From positions 1-57,927 of the forward strand of contig CAKSOL010000016.1 of assembly GCA_934477125.1 (NCBI GenBank): DNA of 57,927 nt. Reading direction: 5' to 3'. The position numbers and the translations under genes are program-made. This DNA comes from an uncultured Eubacteriales bacterium. Lineage in GTDB: Bacteria; Bacillota; Clostridia; Oscillospirales; Acutalibacteraceae. The notes under the pieces were generated by a model. The model saw nothing but the letters and a program-made list of their open reading frames with translations. It ran no database searches and was not told the DNA's origin. Shown piece after piece: positions 1-7,734 of this stretch (position 1 is its first letter; every line of letters starts with the position of its first letter).

Positions 1-1227
1 GAACTGTTCCAGCAGTACGATGTGGAGTTTGTGTCCTCTACGGAGAAGTTTGATACCTCCACCCCGATGGGGCGGGCCATGCTGAATATCTGTATCGTGT
101 TCGCCCAGCTTGAACGGGAAACGATACAGAAGCGGGTGGCCGATGCCTACTACTCACGAAGCCTAAAGGGGTTCCGCATGGGCGGCAAAGCTCCCTATGG
201 GTTTCACACGGAGCCAATCAAGATAGACGGTATCAATACAAAGAAGTTAGTGGCAAATCCCGAAGAAGCGGAACAGGTCAAATTGATGTTTGAGATGTAC
301 GCCGAGCCAGGAACTTCCTACGGCGATATTGTCCGGCATTTTGCGGAGCATGGTATTAAAGATTTTTCCCGTCCGGCACTCGCAAGCCTTTTGTGCAATC
401 CCATTTATGTCAAGGCTGACCTTGATATTTATGAGTTTTTCAAAAGTCAGGGGACGGTCATCATCAATGACGCCGCTGACTTTACGGGCACAAATGGGTG
501 CTACTTCTATCGTGGCCGGGGAATGAAAGGCGACACCAAACACAATCTGCAAGGACATACGCTGGTTATGGCTCCCAGCGAGGGCTTGGTTTCTTCTGAA
601 CTGTGGCTGAAATGCCGAAAGAAGATTTTAGCCAACGCCAGTTATCAGGCGGGACGAAAAGCGGTCAATACTTGGTTAGCTGGGAAAATCAAATGTGGCA
701 GGTGCCAGAAAGCGTTAAAAGCCGAGGGCAGTTATGGGCGGTGGTACTTCCGTTGCAGTAAGCGTTCCGATAACAAAAGCTGTGAGGGTGCGGGGACGCT
801 CCGTATTCCCGATACGGAAGCTGTTATCTATGCCGCTATGGTAAAAAAGCTAAAACCGTTCCAGACCATCAAGGGGCGAAAAAATGCTATGAAGTCCAAT
901 CCAAAGCTGACCGCCCTGCAAGTAGAACTCGCACAAATCCAGCATGAAATTGAAACGCTCATTGACACGCTGACCGGGGCAAATCCCGTCCTGCTCTCCT
1001 ATGTGAACAGCAAGATTGAAGAACTGGACGGACGCAAGCAGGAGCTTGTTAAAAAGATAGCGGAGTTGAGTGTGGATACCATCAGCCCGGAACAGGTCAA
1101 AGAAATTTCCGGCTATCTGGATACATGGGAAGAAGTGGACTTTGACGATAAGCGTCGGGTGGTGGATTTGATGATTTCCGCAATTTACGCCACAAGCGAA
1201 AGTATCAACATCGTTTGGAAGATATGA
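1..1227 (+). CDS. Large serine recombinase, 5'-truncated by the window edge
   Basis: Site-specific DNA recombinase of the resolvase/invertase superfamily (large serine type), which cuts and rejoins attachment sites for integration or excision. The frame is open from base 1, so the start and the catalytic Ser domain lie outside the window. What remains (408 residues) has the end of the resolvase domain (MGRAMLNICIVFAQLERE), the Recombinase domain with the typical GGKAPYGF motif near residue 60, a zinc ribbon with Cys pairs near residues 232/235 and 252/261, and a C-terminal coiled-coil-like region. Typical full length is about 500-560 residues. A 6-bp inverted repeat (1228-1243) follows the stop at once. 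It probably belongs to an integrative element next to the chromosomal genes. Confidence 0.93.
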   Translation, partial: ELFQQYDVEFVSSTEKFDTSTPMGRAMLNICIVFAQLERETIQKRVADAYYSRSLKGFRMGGKAPYGFHTEPIKIDGINTKKLVANPEEAEQVKLMFEMYAEPGTSYGDIVRHFAEHGIKDFSRPALASLLCNPIYVKADLDIYEFFKSQGTVIINDAADFTGTNGCYFYRGRGMKGDTKHNLQGHTLVMAPSEGLVSSELWLKCRKKILANASYQAGRKAVNTWLAGKIKCGRCQKALKAEGSYGRWYFRCSKRSDNKSCEGAGTLRIPDTEAVIYAAMVKKLKPFQTIKGRKNAMKSNPKLTALQVELAQIQHEIETLIDTLTGANPVLLSYVNSKIEELDGRKQELVKKIAELSVDTISPEQVKEISGYLDTWEEVDFDDKRRVVDLMISAIYATSESINIVWKI

Positions 1228-1243
1228 CGGCGCATAAGCGCCG
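1228..1243 (+). terminator. Short GC hairpin after recombinase stop
   Basis: Perfect inverted repeat CGGCGC-ATAA-GCGCCG directly after the stop codon. No T-run follows, so intrinsic termination is uncertain. It could also be part of the element end. Confidence 0.3.
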
Positions 1244-1291
1244 CCATACAACGCAACCTTTCGCCCTTTGTAAACTAAGCTACAGAGAATT

Positions 1292-1903
1292 TTATATATT
1301 TTCCTGCTTTTTAAGTACTGCCGCCGCGCAGGGTATTCTGCCCTCACACAAAGTACAGCTTATATTCTTATAGCCGGCATCGGCAAAAAACTGCCGATAG
1401 GTACTCAGGGTAAACTCCCGCTTAAAATCCGCACCGACCTTGCCGATAACGCCCGATACGCCGTTCGTAGTACCCTTATCCGTTTGATTCATATATGTAG
1501 GAATAATAATTCTTCCGCCGGGCTTGCATACGCGGTCAAGCTCCCGCAGCGCCCTGTACGGCTCATCCAAAAGATGAATCACATTAGCCGCCGTAACCGC
1601 GTCAAAACATTCATCCGGATATGAAAGCCGCAGTATGTCCGCCTGTTCAAATTTAACATTTCCGTATTTACCGTATTTCTTTTCCGCCCGTTTCAGCATC
1701 TTTTCGGAAAAGTCGGTTGCAACAAGGCTTTTGCAGCGCGGCGCGATTACGCCGGTAAGAAGTCCCGTTCCGCAGGCGCATTCAAGCACTCTGTCGCCGG
1801 GAAAAATCAGACCTTCTACAACGGCGCACAGTTTTTTATTTGCTTTTCGGTTGATAACATTTGCAAAAACATCATAAACCCACGCCACATTATCCCAAAA
1901 CAT
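1292..1903 (-). CDS. Class I SAM-dependent methyltransferase
   Basis: Putative small-molecule methyltransferase of 203 residues with the Rossmann-like SAM-binding motif I (ECACGTG, residues 41-47), the acidic motif II region around VATDFSE, and the post-motif segment ADILRLSYPDECFDAV typical of the UbiE/Methyltransf_11 group. The substrate cannot be told from sequence. It is convergent with the recombinase and sits next to the putative element boundary, but its N- and C-termini look intact. The same-strand reductase ends only about 50 bases upstream of its start, so they may be co-transcribed. Assignment to the superfamily is secure; any specific function is unknown. Confidence 0.85.
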   Translation of the reverse strand: MFWDNVAWVYDVFANVINRKANKKLCAVVEGLIFPGDRVLECACGTGLLTGVIAPRCKSLVATDFSEKMLKRAEKKYGKYGNVKFEQADILRLSYPDECFDAVTAANVIHLLDEPYRALRELDRVCKPGGRIIIPTYMNQTDKGTTNGVSGVIGKVGADFKREFTLSTYRQFFADAGYKNISCTLCEGRIPCAAAVLKKQENI

Positions 1904-1950
1904 TCATTATCCTCCGCAAAATACAGCGCTCAGCTTTCCGGACAGCTGTT

Positions 1951-2877
1951 TCATTTTAAATAACCACCGCATTCCGCTTCAAGCTCGCGCCATACCGGAT
2001 ATTCCGCTCCGTTTTCATCAAAGAATTTTTTCAAATCCCTGTTCAATGCGCTCATTTCATCAGCCGCATTCATAGCGTGGTCTGAAACGCAGATTTTTCC
2101 GATACCTGTTGCACACATAAGCTTAAAAAATCGAAAACAGGTTTTCCGGTATGCTTCTCCCTCGAAATTCTTGTCTGCTTCAGGCAGGATTTCGTGTCCG
2201 GCGTTCTTAATGGCACGGTAGCCCTCAATATTTGCGTCAATCAGTCTATTCAGATAGACATTATCCTTTTTCACTCTTTTCAGGCTGCCGTCGGTTTTAT
2301 AGCAGGCAAAAACCGCCGGAACAACGAATGCGGCGTGGCACAGAAGATAGTCCCCCATATTCGGCTCATAAAACGTTTTATATTTCGTTCCGGCAAAAAT
2401 CCGATTTATAAGCTTTTCAGCAGACGGGGCGTTTTTGAGCTGACCTATCGTAATTTTACGCAGATCTGCCGAAACAACGCGGTCGTTTTCCCGATGTCCC
2501 GCCGCATTTGTAAAAGCAAACATAACGTTTTTCTCCGGCAGAAGCGCCGCCGTTTCCTCCGCACGGACATTATTTCCTACAAAGACAATATTCTTGGTTC
2601 CGTTTTCATTTAAGACTCCGACAACCGTTTCAAGCTGCGTATACCGAACGGCAACAAAGATTACATCGTATATATCGTCCGGCGCAAGCCCGGTCACCAC
2701 CGGAATATGGCTGACCGACATACGCAAAGAAAGCTTATTCTTAATCCGCAGTCCGTTATTTCTGATTTCCTCCGCCCATTTTCCGCGCGCAAGCAGCGTT
2801 ACATCTTTTCCTGCCCGGAAAAAGTTATTGGCGATATTACAGCCGAGCACGCCAGCGCCAAATACCAGAATTTTCAT
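1951..2877 (-). CDS. Ketopantoate-reductase-fold (ApbA/PanE-like) oxidoreductase
   Basis: NAD(P)-dependent reductase of 308 residues with an N-terminal dinucleotide-binding GAGVLG motif (residues 7-12) and an all-helical C-terminal half as in PanE/ApbA. True PanE enzymes have a catalytic Lys and a nearby Asn in the helix following the NAD domain. The matching stretch here reads GDYLLCHAAFVVP and has neither, so it is probably a paralogue acting on another 2-keto or keto substrate. The ATG is preceded by AGGAG. A strong promoter lies about 165 bases upstream, with two hairpins in the leader. Confidence 0.75.
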   Translation of the reverse strand: MKILVFGAGVLGCNIANNFFRAGKDVTLLARGKWAEEIRNNGLRIKNKLSLRMSVSHIPVVTGLAPDDIYDVIFVAVRYTQLETVVGVLNENGTKNIVFVGNNVRAEETAALLPEKNVMFAFTNAAGHRENDRVVSADLRKITIGQLKNAPSAEKLINRIFAGTKYKTFYEPNMGDYLLCHAAFVVPAVFACYKTDGSLKRVKKDNVYLNRLIDANIEGYRAIKNAGHEILPEADKNFEGEAYRKTCFRFFKLMCATGIGKICVSDHAMNAADEMSALNRDLKKFFDENGAEYPVWRELEAECGGYLK

Positions 2878-2979
2878 AGTCCCGTCTCCTGTTTTTTTAA
2901 ATTATTTGTTTCTCTGATAAATGACCGTGATATTTAAAATTGTCCTTTTAGTCTCATATTCAGCATCTCTTGTCCAGTG

Positions 2980-3031
2980 TCGGTTAGGATATGCTAACCG
3001 CAATGCTTTTTAAAAGCCGCCGTGCGGCGGT
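2980..3031 (-). promoter_or_regulatory. Leader with two strong hairpins
   Basis: On the minus strand the leader begins with a GC hairpin (ACCGCCGCACGGCGGC, 3016-3031) followed by TTTTAAAAA. A second inverted repeat follows, CGGTTAG-6 bases-CTAACCG (about 2981-3000). The first could terminate read-through from the upstream dipeptidase gene or protect the 5' end of the new transcript. No known riboswitch class is recognised. Confidence 0.4.
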
Positions 3032-3043
3032 CTAACCGATTGT

Positions 3044-3072
3044 ATTATAGCACACAAAAATCTGTTTTTCAA
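3044..3072 (-). promoter_or_regulatory. Sigma-A promoter with extended -10, upstream of PanE-like gene
   Basis: Minus-strand TTGAAA (3067-3072), 17-base spacer, TATAAT (3044-3049) preceded by TGC, giving an extended -10. Transcription would run toward the gene starting at 2877 through a leader of about 160 bases. Confidence 0.75.
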
Positions 3073-3111
3073 CAGTAAATCCGAATTTGCAAAACTGCCG
3101 GCATTTTCAGG

Positions 3112-3957
3112 CTAAGACCGGAAAAACCTCTGCGCATTATCATAAAACACCTTTTCAAGAGTTTTAAGCGGAATACCGTTTTCATACAGCCATTCAAACA
3201 GCCGCGGAATTTTTTGAGGGCAGTCAAGCTCTGACGACATATCGCCGCCGTCAAAATCAGAGCCGAAGGCTATATTATCCTCAAAGCCGAGCTCGGTTAA
3301 ATGGCGGATATTTGCGAGTATGCCGCCGAAAACGTCGCCGCCCAAAAACGGCGGATAGCAGCAAATACCTATCAGTCCGCCGCGGCGCGCTATTTCCGAA
3401 ATCCGGCTGTCGCTCAAATTTCTCCGATGAGGAAAAACCGCGCTGCAATTACTGTGGGTTGCTATCGGTCTTTTCGTAACCTTTACTGCGCTGTCAAAGC
3501 TTTCGGGGTTAAGGTGCGACAGGTCGCAGAATATCCCCAGACTCTCCGCCTGCCTTATAACCTCGGCGCCGAACGGAGTAAGACCGCCCTTTTCGGCGGC
3601 GCCTGAGGCAATCCGGTTTTTACCGTTCCAGGTAAGAGTAAGCGCAGAAACGCCGTCCCTTTTCAATTCGGAAAGGCGCGATATATCGTTTTCAATCAGG
3701 GAGCCGCCCTCAACGGTTATTATCGGAGTAAGGTTTGCCGGAGCATCTGCGATTTTCCGGCAGAATGAAGAATAAACCGAGCGGTAATAACCGAACGGTT
3801 CTTCAATATCATCCCTTATCCATATTGCAAAGCATTGCGTCCATTTTTCAAACGCTGCCGCCGCGCTAAAGGAAACCGCCGTTTCGCCGCCTGATAAATC
3901 CGTATTTTTTTCATAACATTCGGTTGCGGTGTCGCAATGAAGGTCAAAAAAATTCAT
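3112..3957 (-). CDS. Membrane dipeptidase, peptidase family M19
   Basis: Zinc-dependent dipeptidase (renal dipeptidase/AC-peptidase family) of 281 residues that hydrolyses dipeptides, often with a D-residue at the C-terminal side. Visible family motifs are DLHCDT at residues 5-10 (first metal ligands), ITVEGG (bridging Glu), a metal-ligand region near DLSHLNPESF, THSNC, and FGSDFDG near the C-terminus. The ATG at 3957 is chosen over upstream in-frame codons because AAGGAG sits 9 bases before it. It is the last gene of a ylqF-rnhB-yraN run, starting 20 bases after the yraN stop. Soluble; no signal peptide is seen. Confidence 0.9.
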   Translation of the reverse strand: MNFFDLHCDTATECYEKNTDLSGGETAVSFSAAAAFEKWTQCFAIWIRDDIEEPFGYYRSVYSSFCRKIADAPANLTPIITVEGGSLIENDISRLSELKRDGVSALTLTWNGKNRIASGAAEKGGLTPFGAEVIRQAESLGIFCDLSHLNPESFDSAVKVTKRPIATHSNCSAVFPHRRNLSDSRISEIARRGGLIGICCYPPFLGGDVFGGILANIRHLTELGFEDNIAFGSDFDGGDMSSELDCPQKIPRLFEWLYENGIPLKTLEKVFYDNAQRFFRS

Positions 3958-3977
3958 AAGCAGGCGCTCCTTACTTT

Positions 3978-4358
3978 TTAAAAGGCGTTTTTCAGGTATT
4001 CCAAATGCCACTTTTCGCTGCCGTCCGCCATTGTTTCAACCGTAACCTGAGCAACGTCAAAGCGCAGCGGAAGATTACAGAAAAGCCGCTTTGCGAACAT
4101 AATTCCGGTATTGCGGACGCGCCGCTGCTTAGCGCGGTCAACCGCCTCAAAGCCCGAAACCAACGCGCCCTTTTCGCGCGTTTTAACCTCTACAAATATA
4201 AGATATGATTGGCTTTCGGCGATAATGTCAATTTCGCCGAAACGGTCGCGGTAATTTCTTCTTACTATTATGCAGCCCTTTGAACGCAAATACGCCGCAA
4301 CCCTTTCTTCGCCCTGCGCGCCGCGGCGGGCGGCAAAAGTTTTATTCTCACAGGACAT
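3978..4358 (-). CDS. yraN: YraN family (UPF0102) endonuclease-like protein
   Basis: Protein of 126 residues with the restriction-endonuclease-like core of the UPF0102 family: Glu18, GEIDIIA (Asp44) and VEVKT (Glu57 and Lys59) form the usual E-D-EXK constellation. The family is widespread and often sits next to rnhB, as here, where it overlaps the rnhB 3' end by 11 bases. The biochemical role is not firmly established; a Holliday-junction-resolvase-like nuclease fold is presumed. Confidence 0.93.
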   Translation of the reverse strand: MSCENKTFAARRGAQGEERVAAYLRSKGCIIVRRNYRDRFGEIDIIAESQSYLIFVEVKTREKGALVSGFEAVDRAKQRRVRNTGIMFAKRLFCNLPLRFDVAQVTVETMADGSEKWHLEYLKNAF

Positions 4359-4947
4359 TTTTCAAAAATGAAAGTCGGTGAACCGGACACACGCCGTATT
4401 CCCTTATAGCCTCATAATGAGCCTTTGTGCCGTAGCCCTTATGCTTTGCAAAGCCGTATTGCGGATAAAGGCTGTCGTATTCAAGCAAAAGCCGGTCCCT
4501 CGTAACCTTTGCCAGAATTGACGCCGCTGCTATCGAGCAGGATTTGCCGTCCCCCTTAACAACCGTTTCGCAGGGTATTTCAAGTCCCGCCGGCTTACGG
4601 TTGCCGTCAATCAAAGCAAAATCCGCCGGTATTTTCAAAGCGGAGACAGCGCGCTTCATCGCCATAAACGTTGCGTTTAAAATATTGAATTTCTCGATTT
4701 CCTCAAGCGTTCCGAAAGCTACCGCGCAGCTTACGGCGCGTTCGGTTATAATTTCAAAAAGCTCCCCGCGTTTTTTCTCGCTGAGCTTTTTTGAGTCGTT
4801 AAGACCCGGAATTTCGCAATTTTCCGGAAGAATAACTGCGGCGGCGCAAACAGGTCCCGCCAGCGGACCGCGTCCTGCCTCATCCACTCCGCAAACGCTC
4901 TTATATCCGGCTTTTCCTGCCGCTGTTTCAAGCTCAAAATCAGGCAT
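4348..4947 (-). CDS. rnhB: Ribonuclease HII
   Basis: Cytosolic RNase HII, which removes ribonucleotides and RNA primers from RNA-DNA hybrids. The 199-residue protein has the DEAGRGPLAGPV motif at residues 22-33 (two metal-binding acidic residues), IDGN in the middle (third Asp) and SIAAASILAKVTRD, all hallmarks of the family. An in-frame TTG exists at 4965, but the ATG at 4947 follows GGAGG directly and is preferred. Its start overlaps the end of ylqF by 8 bases, suggesting translational coupling. Confidence 0.95.
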   Translation of the reverse strand: MPDFELETAAGKAGYKSVCGVDEAGRGPLAGPVCAAAVILPENCEIPGLNDSKKLSEKKRGELFEIITERAVSCAVAFGTLEEIEKFNILNATFMAMKRAVSALKIPADFALIDGNRKPAGLEIPCETVVKGDGKSCSIAAASILAKVTRDRLLLEYDSLYPQYGFAKHKGYGTKAHYEAIREYGVCPVHRLSFLKNVL

Positions 4948-5845
4948 AATCCTCCGCCCTTTCAAGGGTTATTTTCCCGAGTCTGCAATTTCGGAATTCC
5001 TCAAGCAGCATATTTGCGGCGCGTTCCGAGTCAACCTCTCCGCCGCGCATCATCATACCGCGCTTTTTCCCTATATTGCAAAGCGTTTCATAATAATCCT
5101 CGGATTGATTTTCAACGCCGTAGCGCTCTTTAATCAAATCGGGATAATTCCTGCAAAGCAGCTCCAGCAGCCGCACGGCAAGCAGCTCTGTGTCAACAAC
5201 ACGGTCGCTGACGGCGCCTGTGAAAGCGAGATGCTCCCCTACCGTTTTATCCTCAAACTTAGGCCACAGCACACCCGGCGTATCAAGCAGCTCCAGCTGG
5301 CGGTCAACCGTAAACCATTGATTTCCGCGGGTAACTCCGGGGCGGTTTTCAACCTTTGCCCGTCCTGCTCCCGCGATACGGTTTATAAACGAGGATTTTC
5401 CGACATTCGGTATTCCCACAACCATTACCCTCAGCGGTTTGCCTGCCATTCCCTTTTCCTCATAGGAACGCAGCTTATCAGACAGAATTTCCTTAACGGC
5501 ATTTTTAAAATTATTCAGTCCCTTACCGTTTCTGCAATCGACTGCGATTGCCGGAACATTTTTATCAGAGCTGACCTTTATCCATTCGGCGGTTGCCGCA
5601 GGGTCAGCCATATCGCTTTTATTAAGCAGCAGCAGTCTCGGCTTTCCGGAAATAATATTTCCGAGCTCAGGATTCCGGCTGCTGTAAGGAATACGGGCGT
5701 CCGCAATTTCGGCAACGGCGTCAACAAGCTTCAGCTGCGTCTCAATTTGCCGGCGGGTGCGCGTCATATGACCGGGAAACCAGTTAATTCCGAGCTGATT
5801 ATCGTCATTTTTCTTTTCCGCTCTTACCTTTCTCTTTTGATTCAT
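4940..5845 (-). CDS. ylqF: Ribosome biogenesis GTPase YlqF/RbgA
   Basis: Circularly permuted GTPase needed for late assembly of the 50S subunit. The G motifs occur in permuted order: G4 (LLNKSDMAD), then G1 (VGIPNVGKSS), then G3 (LDTPGVLWP). The N-terminal WFPGHM motif is typical of RbgA. About 301 residues, usual length is about 285-300. Two ATGs lie six bases apart (5851 and 5845); the inner one has better spacing from GGAG. It heads the ylqF-rnhB-yraN-dipeptidase series and directly follows the small membrane-protein gene. Confidence 0.95.
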   Translation of the reverse strand: MNQKRKVRAEKKNDDNQLGINWFPGHMTRTRRQIETQLKLVDAVAEIADARIPYSSRNPELGNIISGKPRLLLLNKSDMADPAATAEWIKVSSDKNVPAIAVDCRNGKGLNNFKNAVKEILSDKLRSYEEKGMAGKPLRVMVVGIPNVGKSSFINRIAGAGRAKVENRPGVTRGNQWFTVDRQLELLDTPGVLWPKFEDKTVGEHLAFTGAVSDRVVDTELLAVRLLELLCRNYPDLIKERYGVENQSEDYYETLCNIGKKRGMMMRGGEVDSERAANMLLEEFRNCRLGKITLERAEDYA

Positions 5846-5847
5846 AT

Positions 5848-6345
5848 TCATTGCTCCGTTCCGATAATTTTATTTCTGATTACAAACAGTATCACCGGTC
5901 TGAGCAGTCCGCATGACAGAACGGTCAGCACCGTAAGTATATCGCAGTATTTTGTTGCTCTGCTATACGCCTTATAAGCTATAAATGTATCCAATATAAA
6001 GCCGATTATAAGGCATACCAATAAAATTGAAAATAAAACCACTTCAATTTCTTTATGTATATAGAAAAATACCGACAGCGAGGCCGACGCGAGATTCAGT
6101 ATTCCCAATATTGCTCCCGCTGTTTTATTTCCTGCCAATCTGCCTAACAAATACTTGTTATAAAACGGAATCCAAGCCGCAAAGGAGTAATTATACCGCA
6201 TATTTTTCAGTATGCACATAACCGATATGCTTTCAAAGATATAATTTATTACCGTACACACAATTACGGCAGCAGCAACCGCGATAAAAGCAATATAGAT
6301 AAATGAAATTATACTCATCAGAAGCATTACGCTTAATCCGCCCAT
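5848..6345 (-). CDS. Small multi-spanning membrane protein of unknown function
   Basis: Hypothetical protein of about 165 residues with four to five hydrophobic segments: an N-terminal long helix, a segment around AGAILGILNLASASLSVFF, one around VVLFSILLVCLIIGFILD, and a C-terminal one. A short amphipathic stretch with AWIPFYNKYLLGRLAG recalls small membrane domains described in other Firmicutes (DUF5684-like), but this is a weak impression. The ATG at 6345 has GGGGAG 8 bases upstream; a GTG six bases earlier is possible. It lies between lepB and ylqF on the same strand, separated from lepB by a terminator. Confidence 0.7.
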   Translation of the reverse strand: MGGLSVMLLMSIISFIYIAFIAVAAAVIVCTVINYIFESISVMCILKNMRYNYSFAAWIPFYNKYLLGRLAGNKTAGAILGILNLASASLSVFFYIHKEIEVVLFSILLVCLIIGFILDTFIAYKAYSRATKYCDILTVLTVLSCGLLRPVILFVIRNKIIGTEQ

Positions 6346-6365
6346 ATTCACTTCTCCCCAATAGA

Positions 6366-6408
6366 CAAAAAGGGCGCCGAAATTGAAACAATCGCAATCG
6401 GCAGCCCG
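6366..6408 (-). terminator. Intrinsic terminator after lepB
   Basis: Minus-strand hairpin with arms GGGCTGCCGA and TCGGCGCCC (one bulge) followed by TTTTTG. Confidence 0.75.
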
Positions 6409-6417
6409 TTATAATAA

Positions 6418-7137
6418 TTATTTTTTCAAATCTCCTGCCGTTGTGAACGGTATTATACGGAAAATAACCCTTCCGAGAATATAATCGGTATTTATAATTC
6501 CCTGCTCTCCGATTTGAAGATTGCGGCTGTCGGTCGAGTCGCCGCGGTTATCCCCGAGAACGAAAATATACCCCGACGGCACATAAAGCGGAAATTCAAC
6601 CTGACCCTGCTTTGCATAGGTCTGAACGCCGTCGCTCAGGTAGGGTTCGTCCAGCTTTTCACCGTCAATATAAACGCTGCCGTTTCTTATGTCTACCTCC
6701 TGACCGGCGGTTGCGATAACTCTTTTTATTATCGGCAGCTCGCTGCTGGTTTCATCCTCAACCGAGTTATTCTGGTTTCTGGAGATAACAACGATATCGC
6801 CAGTCTTCGGATTATATCCGAGGTTAGATATAACAACCTTTTCCTTATTATGCAGGGTATCGACCATAGAGCTGCCCTGTATCGTTGCAATGCGGAATAA
6901 AAAGCTGAATATCAGGACAACCGCTACCATTGCGGTTACAAGAACGTCCAGCCATTCAAAAATTTCCGAAATTCCCTTTCGGGCTTTATCGGAATTACTT
7001 CCGGAGCCGTAATGCTCAGCGGTCATATCGCCGACATTCTCGTTCAATTCGTTATCATTCTGAGAATTTGAGCTTAAATTTCCGGTTTCTTCGTTTTCAA
7101 AGCCGAAGTTTTCAGAATTAAAGTTATTCTCGTCCGT
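6418..7137 (-). CDS. lepB: Signal peptidase I
   Basis: Membrane-anchored type I signal peptidase that cleaves secreted preproteins outside the membrane. It has an acidic, Asn/Glu-rich N-terminal tail, one transmembrane helix (LVTAMVAVVLIFSFLF), the catalytic Ser motif QGSSM, the catalytic Lys region (PIIKRVIATAG) and box E (VLGDNRGDSTDSR). The start is odd. The coding-like frame extends to a strong GGAGG at about 7146-7150, but the codon at the right distance is ACG (7135-7137), not ATG. The first in-frame ATG is at 7026 with no good binding site and would drop the tail. The ACG could be a rare start or a mutated ATG. Coordinates use ACG. Confidence 0.9.
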   Translation of the reverse strand, partial: TDENNFNSENFGFENEETGNLSSNSQNDNELNENVGDMTAEHYGSGSNSDKARKGISEIFEWLDVLVTAMVAVVLIFSFLFRIATIQGSSMVDTLHNKEKVVISNLGYNPKTGDIVVISRNQNNSVEDETSSELPIIKRVIATAGQEVDIRNGSVYIDGEKLDEPYLSDGVQTYAKQGQVEFPLYVPSGYIFVLGDNRGDSTDSRNLQIGEQGIINTDYILGRVIFRIIPFTTAGDLKK

Positions 7138-7159
7138 AGTAAAACACCTCCGCAATAGC

Positions 7160-7197
7160 AAAAAAGAGGGAAACGGCGCATATGCCGCTCTCCCTCC
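7160..7197 (-). terminator. Terminator between rplS and lepB
   Basis: Minus-strand hairpin with GAGGGA/TCCCTC outer arms and GCGGC/GCCG inner pairing, followed by TTTTTT. It probably reduces read-through from rplS into lepB. Confidence 0.75.
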
Positions 7198-7219
7198 TTC
7201 GTTTAATAATTCACAGCAA

Positions 7220-7564
7220 TCAGCCGATCTGCTCCTTAACCTTAGCAGCCTTACCGACGCGGTCGCGCAGATAGTAAAGCTTAGCGCGGCGAACCTTACC
7301 GCGGCGAACGGTTTCAACCTTGGCAACAATCGGGGAATGAACGGGGAATACACGCTCAACGCCGACACCGTAGGAAACGCGGCGAACGGTAAAGGTTTCG
7401 GAAATTCCGCTGTTATTCTTAGCGATAACGGTTCCCTCAAAAACCTGAATTCTTTCCTTTTCGCCCTCTTTAATGCGAACATGAACACGCACGGTGCTGC
7501 CTATGGCAATTTCCGGAGCATCCTTTTTGAGCTGCTCGGCAGCAAGTTCCTTTAAAATATCCAT
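7220..7564 (-). CDS. rplS: 50S ribosomal protein L19
   Basis: L19 of 114 residues, a large-subunit protein at the 30S-50S interface. The sequence matches the family along its length: GSTVRVHVRIKEGEKERIQ, FEGTVIAKNNSG, ETFTVRRVSYGVGVERVFP, and the basic C-terminal RRAKLYYLRDRVGKAAKVKE. The ATG follows GGAGG. It is transcribed from its own strong promoter with a leader of about 120 bases and ends at a terminator before lepB. In many Firmicutes rplS follows trmD/rimM; here it is on its own. Confidence 0.98.
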   Translation of the reverse strand: MDILKELAAEQLKKDAPEIAIGSTVRVHVRIKEGEKERIQVFEGTVIAKNNSGISETFTVRRVSYGVGVERVFPVHSPIVAKVETVRRGKVRRAKLYYLRDRVGKAAKVKEQIG

Positions 7565-7685
7565 AATTTCCTCCTTAATTTTTCCAGACGTTCATAACTT
7601 CCGAAAGCCAGAGGACCGCCCGCTTCAATGTCGAATAATCGGCACTAAACCCACCGAAAAGGTTCTCGGTGAAATCAAATGCTTA
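7565..7685 (-). promoter_or_regulatory. Candidate L19 leader in rplS 5' UTR
   Basis: The transcript leader between the promoter and rplS has a hairpin (ACCGAGAACC...CGGT) and GC-rich segments. Firmicutes rplS genes often carry an autoregulatory L19 leader. Here the match is by position and hairpin presence only; the consensus was not checked. Confidence 0.3.
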
Positions 7686-7688
7686 TAT

Positions 7689-7717
7689 ATATTACCACAA
7701 ACCGAGAAAAAAATCAA
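7689..7717 (-). promoter_or_regulatory. Sigma-A promoter for rplS
   Basis: Minus-strand TTGATT (7712-7717), 17-base spacer, TAATAT (7689-7694) with TGG before it, giving an extended -10. Confidence 0.75.
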
Positions 7718-7734
7718 GAAAAATTTTAATATTT

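Larger units (their letters stand above)
1..1291 (+). mobile_element. Edge of an integrated element marked by a serine recombinase
   Basis: The window opens inside a large serine recombinase whose gene runs off the left edge. Recombinases of this family are commonly the last gene of integrative elements, so the element end is expected within roughly 100 bases after position 1227, before the convergent chromosomal methyltransferase ending at 1292. No attachment-site repeat can be recognised because the other end of the element is not in view. The exact boundary is inference. Confidence 0.4.

Noticed and set aside
4544..5977. Long open frame on the plus strand opposite rnhB and ylqF (about 477 codons)
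   Set aside because: It is antisense to two well-conserved genes, has no ribosome binding site and a low-complexity, Ser/Arg-rich product, so it is a shadow of the real codons.
7138..7488. In-frame extension of lepB across the terminator and into rplS
   Set aside because: It runs antiparallel to no gene but reads through rplS in another frame and past a terminator; no binding site supports it.
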